Assembly (NCBI RefSeq): GCF_030812785.1
Contig: NZ_JAUSTJ010000001.1
Coordinates: 992,001 to 1,056,000 of the forward strand
DNA from: Sphingomonas kyeonggiensis
GTDB taxonomy: Bacteria > Pseudomonadota > Alphaproteobacteria > Sphingomonadales > Sphingomonadaceae
Direction of reading: 5' to 3'
DNA length: 64,000 nucleotides
In this document: positions 7,630-15,539 of the stretch, piece after piece
Position numbering within the stretch: position 1 is the stretch's first letter
Layout: every line of letters begins with the position of its first letter
The notes under the pieces: generated by a model
What the model was told of the DNA's origin: nothing
Databases searched by the model: none
Seen by the model: only the letters and a program-made list of their open reading frames with translations
Program-made: the position numbers and the translations under genes

Positions 7630-9164
7630 CAACCCACACCCTCCAGAGCCTTTTGCCGGCGGCGCTGCACCGAGCTGCCGATCCCCATCGCCTCGCGATA
7701 TTTGGCGACGGTGCGCCGGGCGATGTCGAAGCCCTTGGCGTTGAGCAGCTCGACGAGCGTGTCGTCGGACAGGATCTTCTTGGGATCCTCGGCCTGGATC
7801 AGCGTGCGGATCGCGTTCTTCACCGCCTCGGCCGAGACCGCGTCGCCGCCATCGGCCGACTGGATCGCCGAGGTGAAGAAATATTTCAGCTCGAACAGCC
7901 CGCGCGCGCAGCTGAGATATTTGTTCGAGGTGACCCGGCTTACCGTCGATTCGTGCATCTCGATCGCCTCGGCGACCTGGCGCAGGGTCATCGGCTTGAG
8001 GTGCGCGACGCCCTTGAGGAAAAAGGCTTCCTGCTGCTTCACGATCTCGGAGGCGACCTTGATGATCGTGCGCTGGCGCTGGTCGAGCGCCTTCACCAGC
8101 CAGTTGGCGCTGGCCAGCATGTCGGACAGCCAGGCCTTGCTCGCCTTGTCCTGCGGGCCCGACGAGACCTCGGTGTAATAGGCGCGGTTGACCAGCAGCT
8201 TCGGCAGGGTCGCGGCGTTGATCTCCACCGCCCAGCCAGCGCCGCGGCGCGCGACGAAGATGTCGGGGGTGACGGCCAGCGTGGGTTCCCCGCCATAGCG
8301 GCAGCCGGGCTTGGGATCATAGTTGCGCAGCTCGCGGATCATGTCCGCGAGATCCTCGTCATCGACGTTGCAGATGCGCTTGAGCCGGGGCAGGTCGCCG
8401 CGTGCGACCAGATCGAGATTGTCGATCAGCCGCGCCATGCAGGGATCGTAGCGATCGGCTTCCTTCGCCTGGAGCGCGAGGCACTCGGCGAGGTTGCGCG
8501 CGCCGACCCCCGTGGGATCGAAGGTCTGGATCGTCGCCAGCACGGCTTCCACCCGGGCGAGCGCGAGGTTCAGCCGGTTGGCGACATCGAGCAGCGGCGC
8601 GGTGAGATAGCCGGCCTCGTCGATCTGGTCGATCAGATGGGCGGCGATGAACAGGTCGGCGCCGTCGACGGTCGCGCCGGCCTGCGCCATCAGGTGATCG
8701 GCGAGGCTGAGATCGCTGCTGCCGAGATTGTCGAAGTCCGGGCCGTCTTCCGACCCGCCACCGCCGGTGCCGGTGAGGCCGAGGCTGCCGTCGAGCCCGC
8801 CGCCCGCGCCGATCGTGTCGCTGCCGCTGTCGTGATGGAAGGTCTCGGCGGCGAAATCGACGTCGAGCGCGGCCTCGCCCGAGGCTTCGCCGCCGCCGGC
8901 GATCAGCTCGCTGGCATCGGCCGGGCCGTCGCGCTCCTCGAACTCGAAATCGGGCTCGGGGGCGTCCGGGGCCTCGCCGCCGCTCTCGCGCTCGTCACCG
9001 CCGGTGCCGCTGTTCTCGAGCAGCGGGTTCTTCTCCAACTCCTCGGCGATGAAGGTCTCGATCTCGAGATTGGACAGCGCCAGCAGCTTGATCGCCTGCT
9101 GGAGCTGCGGCGTCATCACCAGCGATTGCGACTGGCGCAGATCGAGGCGAGGGGCGAGACTCAT
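7629..9164 (-). CDS. rpoN: RNA polymerase sigma-54 factor
   Basis: This 511-residue protein is the alternative sigma factor that reads -24/-12 promoters with AAA+ activators. The N-terminal Region I has the Gln/Leu-rich activator-interaction segment QSQSLVMTPQLQQAIKLLAL. Residues about 50-150 are an acidic/glycine-rich Region II linker. The core-binding domain follows, then the helix-turn-helix and the diagnostic RpoN box ARRTVAKYRE at residues 482-491. It lies downstream of lptB, as in many proteobacteria, but a 96-bp palindromic repeat and a hairpin separate the two. No yhbH (hpf) or ptsN gene follows, unlike the enterobacterial rpoN operon; an EEP hydrolase follows instead. Confidence 0.97.
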   Translation of the reverse strand: MSLAPRLDLRQSQSLVMTPQLQQAIKLLALSNLEIETFIAEELEKNPLLENSGTGGDERESGGEAPDAPEPDFEFEERDGPADASELIAGGGEASGEAALDVDFAAETFHHDSGSDTIGAGGGLDGSLGLTGTGGGGSEDGPDFDNLGSSDLSLADHLMAQAGATVDGADLFIAAHLIDQIDEAGYLTAPLLDVANRLNLALARVEAVLATIQTFDPTGVGARNLAECLALQAKEADRYDPCMARLIDNLDLVARGDLPRLKRICNVDDEDLADMIRELRNYDPKPGCRYGGEPTLAVTPDIFVARRGAGWAVEINAATLPKLLVNRAYYTEVSSGPQDKASKAWLSDMLASANWLVKALDQRQRTIIKVASEIVKQQEAFFLKGVAHLKPMTLRQVAEAIEMHESTVSRVTSNKYLSCARGLFELKYFFTSAIQSADGGDAVSAEAVKNAIRTLIQAEDPKKILSDDTLVELLNAKGFDIARRTVAKYREAMGIGSSVQRRRQKALEGVG

Positions 9165-9172
9165 TTCAAGCT

Positions 9173-9268
9173 CGTCACCCCGGCGACCCCGGACTTGATC
9201 CGGGGCGGGGTCTCGTGCGGCGGGTGCGTGCGATATGGCCTGAGATCCCGGCTTTCGCCGGGATGACG
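9173..9268. repeat. Palindromic intergenic repeat (CGTCAYCCCGG family)
   Basis: A 96-bp imperfect inverted repeat between lptB and rpoN. It starts CGTCACCCCGGCGA and ends CGCCGGGATGACG. An inner stem, CCCCGGACTTGATCCGGGG, lies at 9187-9205. The same termini recur at 21066, 34726, 46710 and 63281. Here the repeat sits inside an operon, so it may change the ratio of lptB to rpoN transcript. Confidence 0.75.
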
Positions 9269-9295
9269 GTCATGAAAGGCGCCGCCTTTCATGAC
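9269..9295 (-). promoter_or_regulatory. Perfect hairpin directly after the lptB stop
   Basis: Arms GTCATGAAAGG (9269-9279) and CCTTTCATGAC (9285-9295) form an 11-bp stem with a 5-nt loop, touching the lptB stop codon. No T-run follows on either strand, so it is more likely an mRNA-stabilising or processing structure than an intrinsic terminator. Confidence 0.5.
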
Positions 9296-10072
9296 CTACA
9301 GCTCGAAGCTCTCGCCGAGATAGAGGCGGCGGACATTCTCGTCCTTGACGAGGTCGTTCGGCGCGCCGGCGAAGAGCACGCGGCCGTCATAGATGATGTA
9401 GCCGCGATCGACGATGTCGAGCGTCTCGCGGACATTGTGATCGGTGATCAGCACGCCGATGCCGCGCTTCTTGAGCTGGATGATCAGGTCGCGAATGTCG
9501 GAGATCGAGATCGGGTCGATGCCGGCGAACGGTTCGTCGAGCAGGATGATCGTCGGATCGGCGGCGAGCGCGCGGGCGATCTCGGCGCGGCGACGCTCGC
9601 CGCCCGACAGCGCCATGGCGGGCGCGGCGCGCAGGCGGGTGAGGCCGAATTCCTCGAGCAGCTCGTCGAGCCGGCGCTTGCGCGCTTCCTTGTCGGGCTC
9701 GGCCAGCTCGAGCACGGCGGAGATGTTGCCCTCGACGCTGAGGCCGCGGAAGATCGAGGTTTCCTGCGGGAGATAGCCGAGGCCGAGGATCGCGCGGCGG
9801 TACATGGGCAGGCGGGTGATGTCCTCGCCATCGAGCATGATGCGGCCGCTGTCGGGCTTCACCAGCCCCATCACCGAATAGAAGCAGGTGGTCTTGCCGG
9901 CACCGTTGGGGCCGAGCAGGCCGACCACCTCGCCGCGGCCGACCGAGACCGACACGTCGGTGAGGACCACGCGCTTGTCGTACGACTTGGCGATCGAGAC
10001 GACGGCCAGGCCCTTGTCGGGCAGCGGCGCCGGATCGGCGACGGGGGTTTCGAGGGTGTTGACGTCAGCCAT
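9296..10072 (-). CDS. lptB: Lipopolysaccharide export ABC transporter ATP-binding protein LptB
   Basis: The 258-residue ATPase powers LPS extraction from the inner membrane by LptB2FG. Walker A is GPNGAGKT (54-61), the signature LSGGERRRAEIARAL, Walker B IILLDEPFAGIDP, and the switch His lies in LITDHNVRETL. The Q-loop segment GYLPQETSIFRGL is typical of LptB and separates it from LivF/LivG relatives. I chose ATG 10072 because AGGGA stands 7-8 nt upstream; an in-frame ATG at 10087 has no such site. lptA lies 125 bp upstream on the same strand and rpoN downstream. Confidence 0.96.
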   Translation of the reverse strand: MADVNTLETPVADPAPLPDKGLAVVSIAKSYDKRVVLTDVSVSVGRGEVVGLLGPNGAGKTTCFYSVMGLVKPDSGRIMLDGEDITRLPMYRRAILGLGYLPQETSIFRGLSVEGNISAVLELAEPDKEARKRRLDELLEEFGLTRLRAAPAMALSGGERRRAEIARALAADPTIILLDEPFAGIDPISISDIRDLIIQLKKRGIGVLITDHNVRETLDIVDRGYIIYDGRVLFAGAPNDLVKDENVRRLYLGESFEL

Positions 10073-10197
10073 ACTCGGTCCCTGCATGGACGGTTCGCGT
10101 TACCGTGGAGTTTCCTCCGCGGCCGTTTGGCAGGATTCCTGCATGAAGACGACCGGGAAGGGAAGAGCCCGCGCGGCGTGCCGAGGAAAAAGGGCGA

Positions 10198-10797
10198 TTA
10201 CTGCTTGGGCGCGGGGGTTGCGGAGGGGGCGGGCGCGGTCGCCGGGGCGTTTGCGCGCTTGGGCACCGAGAAGCGACCGGTGACGCGGCCGCCGCGGCTC
10301 TGCACGCCGGGGGTGCCCGGCGCCGCGGTCGAGCCGCCGACGCCCGAGCCGTCGATCGTGGCGCGGCCGGTGTCGAGGTTGATCACCAGGCGACCGCCCG
10401 AGACGATGTTCGGACCCTGTTTGAGCGTGACGCCGCCGACCATGGTGATGATCCGCTTGTTGACGTCGTATACCGCATACTGGCCGCTCGCGCTCTGGTC
10501 CGGGCGAGTGACGGTGACGCCGCCGGCGGCGTCGAGCCGCGAGACCTCGGGCGAGCCGTCGGTGATCTGGCCGGTATAGGCGAGGGTGACGCGCGCGCCG
10601 GTGAGCGTCATCTCGGCCTGCTTGATGCGGACGCCGCCGGAGAGGATGACGCGGTTGTTCTTGTCCTGCAGCTCGATGTGCTGGGCGTCGAAATCGATCG
10701 GCGCATTGCTGTCGTGCCGCTGCTGGGCAGCCGCGGGCGATGCGGCGAGCAGCGCCAGCGTGAAGCCGATCGGAAGCAGGGCAGTCGCACGGATCAT
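10198..10797 (-). CDS. lptA: Periplasmic LPS-bridge protein LptA (OstA family)
   Basis: The 199-residue protein starts with a signal peptide ending ASPAAAQQ. The OstA/LptA beta-jellyroll covers about residues 35-150, with DAQHIELQDKNNRVILSGGV, the typical opening of the family. The C-terminal 45 residues are rich in Gly, Pro and Ala and likely disordered. LptA monomers polymerise head to tail and carry LPS across the periplasm from LptC to LptD. The ATG lies 3 nt from the lptC stop. The 125 bp before lptB are longer than other gaps in the operon and contain no recognised element. Confidence 0.92.
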   Translation of the reverse strand: MIRATALLPIGFTLALLAASPAAAQQRHDSNAPIDFDAQHIELQDKNNRVILSGGVRIKQAEMTLTGARVTLAYTGQITDGSPEVSRLDAAGGVTVTRPDQSASGQYAVYDVNKRIITMVGGVTLKQGPNIVSGGRLVINLDTGRATIDGSGVGGSTAAPGTPGVQSRGGRVTGRFSVPKRANAPATAPAPSATPAPKQ

Positions 10798-10800
10798 GAT

Positions 10801-11445
10801 CTAGCGCCTATTCGCGCGCTTGGGCGTAATCCGCAAGCGTGCATTGCCATCTAGGGAGATGGTGCGGTTTTCCAAGTCGGCGGTCAGCTTGTTGGCGCTG
10901 AACACGCCGGTCGGCGTCTTGCCCGAGACTGCGCCGCCGCTTTCCATCCTGCGGGTCTTGAGGTCGACGGTGGCGTTGGTGGTGTCGAGCGTATAGCCGT
11001 CGGTCGTCCGGAACTGGATCGGTCCGTCGGACGAGACCTGTTCCTTGTCGAGATCATAATGGCCGCGATCGGCCTTCAGCGTCGCCGGCCCCTCGGGCAG
11101 CTTGATCTCGGCGGCGAGGTCGCGGAGCTGGACGATCGGCTCGGACGAGCTCTTCTGGATCGCCGAGCCCGCATTGAGGCGGAAGGGCTGCCCCTTCTCG
11201 TCCTCGCCGCGATAGATCGCCGATTCGAGGCGGAGGCGCTCGGGCGACAGCTCGACCTTGTTCTTGTCGAGCACGAAGCTGACTTCACCCTTGGTGAGCA
11301 GCGGTGCGAGGACGAGGAAGGCCGAGAGCACGCCGATGCCGACGGGCAGGAAGATCAGCGACAGCCGCACGACTCGATCATGCGCGGAGCCAGGATGCGC
11401 CCAGCCGCGTTTTTGTGATCTTAGGCGTGTGGCGACTTCCGACAT
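10801..11445 (-). CDS. lptC: LPS export system protein LptC
   Basis: A 214-residue protein with one membrane span near residues 28-50 (LSLIFLPVGIGVLSAFLVLA) followed by a periplasmic LptC-like jellyroll with repeating strands (PFRLNAGSAIQ, GPATLKADRGHYDL, DGYTLDTTNATVDL). It docks to LptB2FG and hands LPS to LptA. The start ATG overlaps the RNase D stop by one base (TGATG). The residues GVFSANKLTADLENRTISLDG near the C-terminus are the LptC/LptA interface type of repeat. Confidence 0.92.
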   Translation of the reverse strand: MSEVATRLRSQKRGWAHPGSAHDRVVRLSLIFLPVGIGVLSAFLVLAPLLTKGEVSFVLDKNKVELSPERLRLESAIYRGEDEKGQPFRLNAGSAIQKSSSEPIVQLRDLAAEIKLPEGPATLKADRGHYDLDKEQVSSDGPIQFRTTDGYTLDTTNATVDLKTRRMESGGAVSGKTPTGVFSANKLTADLENRTISLDGNARLRITPKRANRR

Positions 11446-12065
11446 CAGATGTGCGCGAAGATGTCGGTTTCCGGCCAGCCGGCGAGATCGAGTTCCGCAC
11501 GCGCCGGAAGGAAGTCGAAGCAGGCCTGCGCCAAGTCGGTGCGGCCTTCGCGCTCGAGGCGCTTGTCGAGTTCGGTCTTCATTGCGTGCAGGTAACGCAC
11601 GTCGGACGCTGCGTATTCACGCTGCGGCTCGGAAAGTTCGGGACCGCCCCAGTCCGAGCTCTGCTGCTGCTTCGAGATCTCGACGCCGACCAGCTCGCGG
11701 GCGAGGTCCTTGAGGCCATGGCGGTCGGTATAGGTGCGCACCAGGCGCGAGGCGATCTTGGTGCAATAGACCGGGCCGGCGGTGACGCCGAGATAGAAGC
11801 GGATCGCCGCCAGGTCGAAGCGGGCGAAGTGATAGAGCTTCAGCCGCTCGGGATCGGCGAGCAGCATGCGCAGGTTCGGCGCGTCATAGCTGGAACGCGG
11901 ACCGAAGCGGACGAGATGCTCGTCGCCCGAACCGTCGGACAGCTGGACGACGCACAATCGGTCGCGCGGGGTGATCAGTCCCATCGTCTCGGTGTCGACG
12001 GCGATCGAGGCGCCCGGCGCGAACAGGCCCTCGGGGATGTCTTCTTCGTGGAAATGCACAGTCAT
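11445..12065 (-). CDS. Short ribonuclease D (DEDDy 3'-5' exonuclease)
   Basis: The 206-residue protein has the DEDD exonuclease domain only. Exo I is AVDTETMGL, exo II lies in LYHFARFDLAAIRFYL, and exo III in AASDVRYLHAMKTEL with the Tyr of the DEDDy class. The HRDC domains of E. coli RNase D (375 residues) are missing; this short form is common in alphaproteobacteria. It trims 3' ends of structured RNA such as tRNA precursors. It is the first gene of the lptC-lptA-lptB-rpoN run, a conserved arrangement in sphingomonads. Confidence 0.9.
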   Translation of the reverse strand: MTVHFHEEDIPEGLFAPGASIAVDTETMGLITPRDRLCVVQLSDGSGDEHLVRFGPRSSYDAPNLRMLLADPERLKLYHFARFDLAAIRFYLGVTAGPVYCTKIASRLVRTYTDRHGLKDLARELVGVEISKQQQSSDWGGPELSEPQREYAASDVRYLHAMKTELDKRLEREGRTDLAQACFDFLPARAELDLAGWPETDIFAHI

Positions 12066-12074
12066 GCGGGTCGC

Positions 12075-12914
12075 CTAGCTCCGTTCGCCGCCGGGCTCAA
12101 TGGCTGGAGGCTGCGGTTGTTTCACCCCCTGTTTGCGGGCGCGGGCGTTCCGCGACCAGATGTTGAGCCCCTCGACCGCCGCCGAGAAGGCCATGGCGGT
12201 ATAGATATAGCCCTTGGGGATGTGCGCGCCGAACGCCTCGCCGATCAGCACCATGCCGATCATCAGCAGGAAGCCGAGCGCGAGCATGACGACGCTGGGA
12301 TTGCGGTTGATGAAGTTGGCGAGCGGATCGGCGGCGACCAGCATCACGCCGACCGCGACGATCACCGACACGTACATGATCTGCACATGCTCGGTCATGC
12401 CGACCGCGGTGAGGATCGAATCGACCGAGAAGACGATGTCGAGCAGCAGGATCTGGACGATCGCGGCGGTGAAGGTGAGCGAGGCGACCTTGTGCTTGTC
12501 GAGCAGTTGGTCCTGCTCGCCCGGTTCGTCGGCATCGACCGAATGGTGGATCTCGGTTGTCGCCTTCCACATCAGGAACAGGCCGCCGGCGAGCAGGATC
12601 AGGTCCTTCCAGGAGAAATCGGTCTCGAAGGCGCGCTCGCCGTGCGAATCGAGCGGGCCGTAGATGCCGAGCGAGAACACGGTGTTCTTCAGGCTGATGA
12701 TCCAGCTGATCCCGGTGAGCAGGGCGAGGCGCATGACCAGGGCGAGGCTGATGCCGACTCGGCGCGCGCGCTGGCGCTGGCCCTCGGGCAGCTTGTTCGA
12801 GAGAATCGAGATGAAGATGAGATTGTCGATGCCGAGCACCACCTCCATCACGATGAGCGTGAGGAGTGCGACCCAGGCGGCCGGACTGGCGAGCAAATCG
12901 ACGATCGCGTCCAT
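12075..12914 (-). CDS. TerC family integral membrane protein
   Basis: This 279-residue protein has seven predicted hydrophobic segments and the family hallmark acidic residues in the membrane: [16 protein letters not shown] near residues 20-36 and [14 protein letters not shown] near 160. Bacterial TerC proteins are linked to tellurite resistance and to manganese export or co-translocational metal loading of exoenzymes; for this copy the cargo is not determined. It is divergent from the cold-shock gene across 210 bp. I looked for a yybP-ykoY manganese riboswitch in that leader and did not recognise one. Confidence 0.9.
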   Translation of the reverse strand: MDAIVDLLASPAAWVALLTLIVMEVVLGIDNLIFISILSNKLPEGQRQRARRVGISLALVMRLALLTGISWIISLKNTVFSLGIYGPLDSHGERAFETDFSWKDLILLAGGLFLMWKATTEIHHSVDADEPGEQDQLLDKHKVASLTFTAAIVQILLLDIVFSVDSILTAVGMTEHVQIMYVSVIVAVGVMLVAADPLANFINRNPSVVMLALGFLLMIGMVLIGEAFGAHIPKGYIYTAMAFSAAVEGLNIWSRNARARKQGVKQPQPPAIEPGGERS

Positions 12915-13124
12915 ATTGCTACCGTGCCCTGCGACGAAATGTGGCGCAAGCGCCGCGGTTAACGGATGTTCGCCCTGTTCAAGTCGAATTTCGTTCGCTC
13001 GCTGTTCGATTTTGGGCTATGACCGATTCCATGGCGCAGTTTTTTGCGCTTGAAGACCTGCGTTTTTCGTCCGGCGCTTGGCTTTTGATTGTGATTTTGG
13101 GCGAACCGGGAAGACGAACAGGGC

Positions 13125-13943
13125 ATGAGTTTCGATAGAGGGCGCCGTGGGGATCGCGGCGGACGTGGCCGCGACAAGCGTGATGGCTTCGGCGGCGATG
13201 ACTTTGGTGGCGGCGGCTTCGGCGGCGGCTTTGAGGATCGTGGTGGTTTCGGCGGCGGCGGCGGTTTCCGCAGCGGCGGCGGCTATGGCGGTGATCGCGG
13301 CGGCTTCGGCGGCGGCGGTGGCGGCGGTGGCTATCGCGGCGGTGGTGGCGGCGGCTTCGGCGGCGGCGGTGGTGGCGGCTTCGGCGGCGGCAACCGGATG
13401 CCCCCGCAGGTCATCGGCGAAGGCACCGGCGTCGTTAAGTTCTTCAACGGCCAGAAGGGCTTCGGCTTCATCGTCCGTGACGATGGCGGCGAGGACGTCT
13501 TCGTGCACATCTCGGCGGTCGAGCAGGCGGGTCTCACCGGCCTGGCCGAGGGCCAGCCGCTCGGCTTCACGCTCGTCGATCGCGGCGGCCGCATCTCGGC
13601 CACCGAGCTCAAGATCGACGGCGAGCCGATGCCGGTCGAAGAGCGTGCGCCCCGCGAGGACCGCGGCGGTGATCGCGGCGGCTTCGGCGGCGAGCGTGGC
13701 AGCGGTGGTCCGCAGCGCCAGCTGACCGGCGAGAAGGCGACCGGCACGGTCAAGTTCTTCAACGCGATGAAGGGCTTCGGCTTCATCCAGCGCGATGACG
13801 GCCAGCCGGACGCGTTCGTCCACATCTCGGCCGTCGAGCGTGCGGGCATGCCGACGCTCAATGAAGGCGACCGTCTCGAGTTCGAGCTCGAGGTCGATCG
13901 TCGCGGCAAGTACGCGGCGGTGAACCTCACGCCGGGTAGCTGA
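13125..13943 (+). CDS. Double cold-shock-domain protein with glycine-rich N-terminal region
   Basis: The 272-residue protein has two cold-shock domains, residues about 100-166 and 205-270. Each carries RNP1-like KGFGFI and RNP2-like VFVHISAVE or AFVHISAVE motifs, which bind single-stranded RNA or DNA. The first 95 residues are an RGG/FGGG low-complexity region with repeated Gly-Gly-Phe-Gly-Gly, and a short RGG linker (about residues 168-200) joins the domains. Such a composition is typical of RNA chaperones that self-associate. Tandem CSD proteins are usual in alphaproteobacteria; the glycine-rich head before the domains is the distinctive part. A strong terminator follows. The 5' region from 12915 is AT-richer than its surroundings and likely holds the promoter. 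Confidence 0.92.
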   Translation: MSFDRGRRGDRGGRGRDKRDGFGGDDFGGGGFGGGFEDRGGFGGGGGFRSGGGYGGDRGGFGGGGGGGGYRGGGGGGFGGGGGGGFGGGNRMPPQVIGEGTGVVKFFNGQKGFGFIVRDDGGEDVFVHISAVEQAGLTGLAEGQPLGFTLVDRGGRISATELKIDGEPMPVEERAPREDRGGDRGGFGGERGSGGPQRQLTGEKATGTVKFFNAMKGFGFIQRDDGQPDAFVHISAVERAGMPTLNEGDRLEFELEVDRRGKYAAVNLTPGS

Positions 13944-13971
13944 GACGAGCCTTCAGGCTAAGTAAAACGAA

Positions 13972-14000
13972 GGGGCCGGGCGGAAACGTCCGGCCCTTTT
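13972..14000 (+). terminator. Intrinsic terminator after the cold-shock gene
   Basis: Stem GGGCCGG (13973-13979) pairs with CCGGCCC (13990-13996), extended inward by further pairs, followed by TTTT. It lies 28 bp after the stop codon. Confidence 0.85.
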
Positions 14001-14112
14001 GCTTTGCGGGACGAGTCGGGGTGGGTTCACCGATTCGCGCGGAGCCGGAGAAGCGGGTGATTCGCGTGGGCGCGGGACGCGGGAATTGGTCTCACCGGGT
14101 GGAGAGGCAACA

Positions 14113-14218
14113 TTCTTCTCCCCGGCGCAGGCCGGGGCCCAGACTCAGCGTGCGCGAAGACGCGCCAAGGCGCGTGACTTTCAAGGACTGGGCCCCGGCC
14201 TTCGCCGGGGAAAGAAGA
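14113..14218. repeat. Palindromic intergenic repeat (CCCCGGC subtype)
   Basis: A 106-bp inverted repeat with 28-bp imperfect arms. The left arm has CCCCGGCGCAGGCCGGGGCC; the right arm has GGCCCCGGCCTTCGCCGGGG. It fills most of the convergent gap between the cold-shock and EamA genes and is related to the repeat at 58574. Confidence 0.7.
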
Positions 14219-14235
14219 GTGGGGGGTGCCGGCGC

Positions 14236-15066
14236 CTAAGCCAGGATCAGCGCCGCGCCGGCGAGTATCCCCAGCACGCTGAGCGCGCGCATGAGCGTCA
14301 CCCGCTCGCCGAGGAAGAGGATCGCGATCGCCACGGCAGTCACCATCCCCGTCTCGCGCAGCGCGGCGAGCGGGGCGATGGTGCCGAGGGCGAAGGCGTT
14401 GAGCGCCAGGCCATAGGTGACGATCGACAGCGCCCCCGCGGTCACGCCCGGCTTCCACTGGGCGAGCGCGGCAGCGAAGATCCGGCCGCGCGAGGCGAGG
14501 CCGAACATCGTCACGATCGCGCCGCCGGACAGGACGAAGGACCAGACGATATAGCTGACCGGCCGCGGCGCCGCGCGCACGCCGTGGGCATCGGCAACGG
14601 TGTAGCAGCCGATCATCGCCGCGGTGAGCAGCGCCCAGCCGAGCCCGGCCCGGCCGAGATGGCGGCCGATCACCAGCATCGCGACCGCGCCGCCGATCAG
14701 CGCGATCCCGACGATCTCGCGTGTCGAGACATGCTCGCCGAACACGAGAATCGCGAGGGTCGCGGTGAGCATCGGGGCGACGCCGCGCATCACCGGATAG
14801 GCGGCGGAGAAGTCGCTCGTCTCGAAGGCGCGGACCACGGCGTAGAGATAGAGGCAATGGATCGCCGCGCTGAGGCCGAGCCAGCCCCAGGCGCCGGCCG
14901 GCAGCGGCACGAGCAGCGTAGCGGGCAGGAGGATCAGTGCGCTCGACCCGTCGATGATCGCGCGGCCGGTCATCTTGTCCTTGCCGCCCTTGAGGATGGC
15001 GTTGACCACCGCATGGATCGAGCCCGAGGCGATCATCATCGCCGGGGCGAGGAATTCGGGGGTCAC
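14236..15066 (-). CDS. EamA/DMT superfamily transporter
   Basis: The 276-residue protein has about ten hydrophobic helices arranged as two EamA repeats, for example AVVRAFETSDFSAAYPVMRG followed by LTATLAILVFGEHVS in the first half and ALRETGMVTAVAIAILFLGE in the second. Members export metabolites, amino acids or drugs; the substrate cannot be read from the sequence. I chose the GTG at 15066, which overlaps the stop of the upstream gene (GTGA); the reading frame is open further upstream but that part is antisense-like and non-conserved in character. The gene forms a two-gene unit with the small membrane protein upstream. Confidence 0.82.
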   Translation of the reverse strand: MTPEFLAPAMMIASGSIHAVVNAILKGGKDKMTGRAIIDGSSALILLPATLLVPLPAGAWGWLGLSAAIHCLYLYAVVRAFETSDFSAAYPVMRGVAPMLTATLAILVFGEHVSTREIVGIALIGGAVAMLVIGRHLGRAGLGWALLTAAMIGCYTVADAHGVRAAPRPVSYIVWSFVLSGGAIVTMFGLASRGRIFAAALAQWKPGVTAGALSIVTYGLALNAFALGTIAPLAALRETGMVTAVAIAILFLGERVTLMRALSVLGILAGAALILA

Positions 15067-15500
15067 AACTCGATCTGGCGGCGGCCCAGCCACAGAGCGA
15101 GGATGACTCTGGATACGATTGCCGAGAGCAGGACGAGCGGAACGACGATCCAGAGCGTCAGAACCTGCACTTCGGCCCATTGTCCGGCGATCAGGTTGCG
15201 CGTGCTGGTCAGCGCGGTCCAGCCGAGCACGATGGCGGCGGTCAGCAGCCCGGCGAGCAGCCCGGCACCGAACCAGCGCCGCCAGGGCAGCGCCGGATCC
15301 CGCAGGAACAGCAAGGCGAGCGGCACCCCGACGATCGCGGCATAGCAGATGCCGAACAGCGACAGCGTGCCCCAGATGCGCAGGAAGCTGTCGCCCGGGT
15401 TAGACCCGGCGGCGAAGATGCCCGGCAGCAGCGACGCGACTACCGGGCCGGCGAGGACGCAGGCGACAAGCGGCAGGAGCGGAACGCGTTCTTCCCCCAT
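15063..15500 (-). CDS. Small four-helix integral membrane protein, unknown function
   Basis: The 145-residue protein has four hydrophobic segments (about residues 8-28, 40-62, 77-98 and 112-135) and ends in the charged tail LGRRQIEL. I do not recognise a family motif. Its stop overlaps the GTG start of the EamA transporter by two bases, so the two proteins are made from one transcript and may work together. It could be an accessory subunit, but nothing in the sequence proves this. Confidence 0.65.
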   Translation of the reverse strand: MGEERVPLLPLVACVLAGPVVASLLPGIFAAGSNPGDSFLRIWGTLSLFGICYAAIVGVPLALLFLRDPALPWRRWFGAGLLAGLLTAAIVLGWTALTSTRNLIAGQWAEVQVLTLWIVVPLVLLSAIVSRVILALWLGRRQIEL

Positions 15501-15539
15501 GAGCGGAGACTGGCGCAGCGCGGCGGCGCGCGCAACGCC

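Noticed and set aside
12915-13124. Manganese (yybP-ykoY) riboswitch before terC
   Set aside because: The leader has no recognisable pair of the conserved loops; the region is better explained by divergent promoters.
13017-13930. Long Ala/Pro-rich frames antisense to the cold-shock gene
   Set aside because: They mirror the (ggc)n-type glycine codons and the CSD codons; no start signals or homology.
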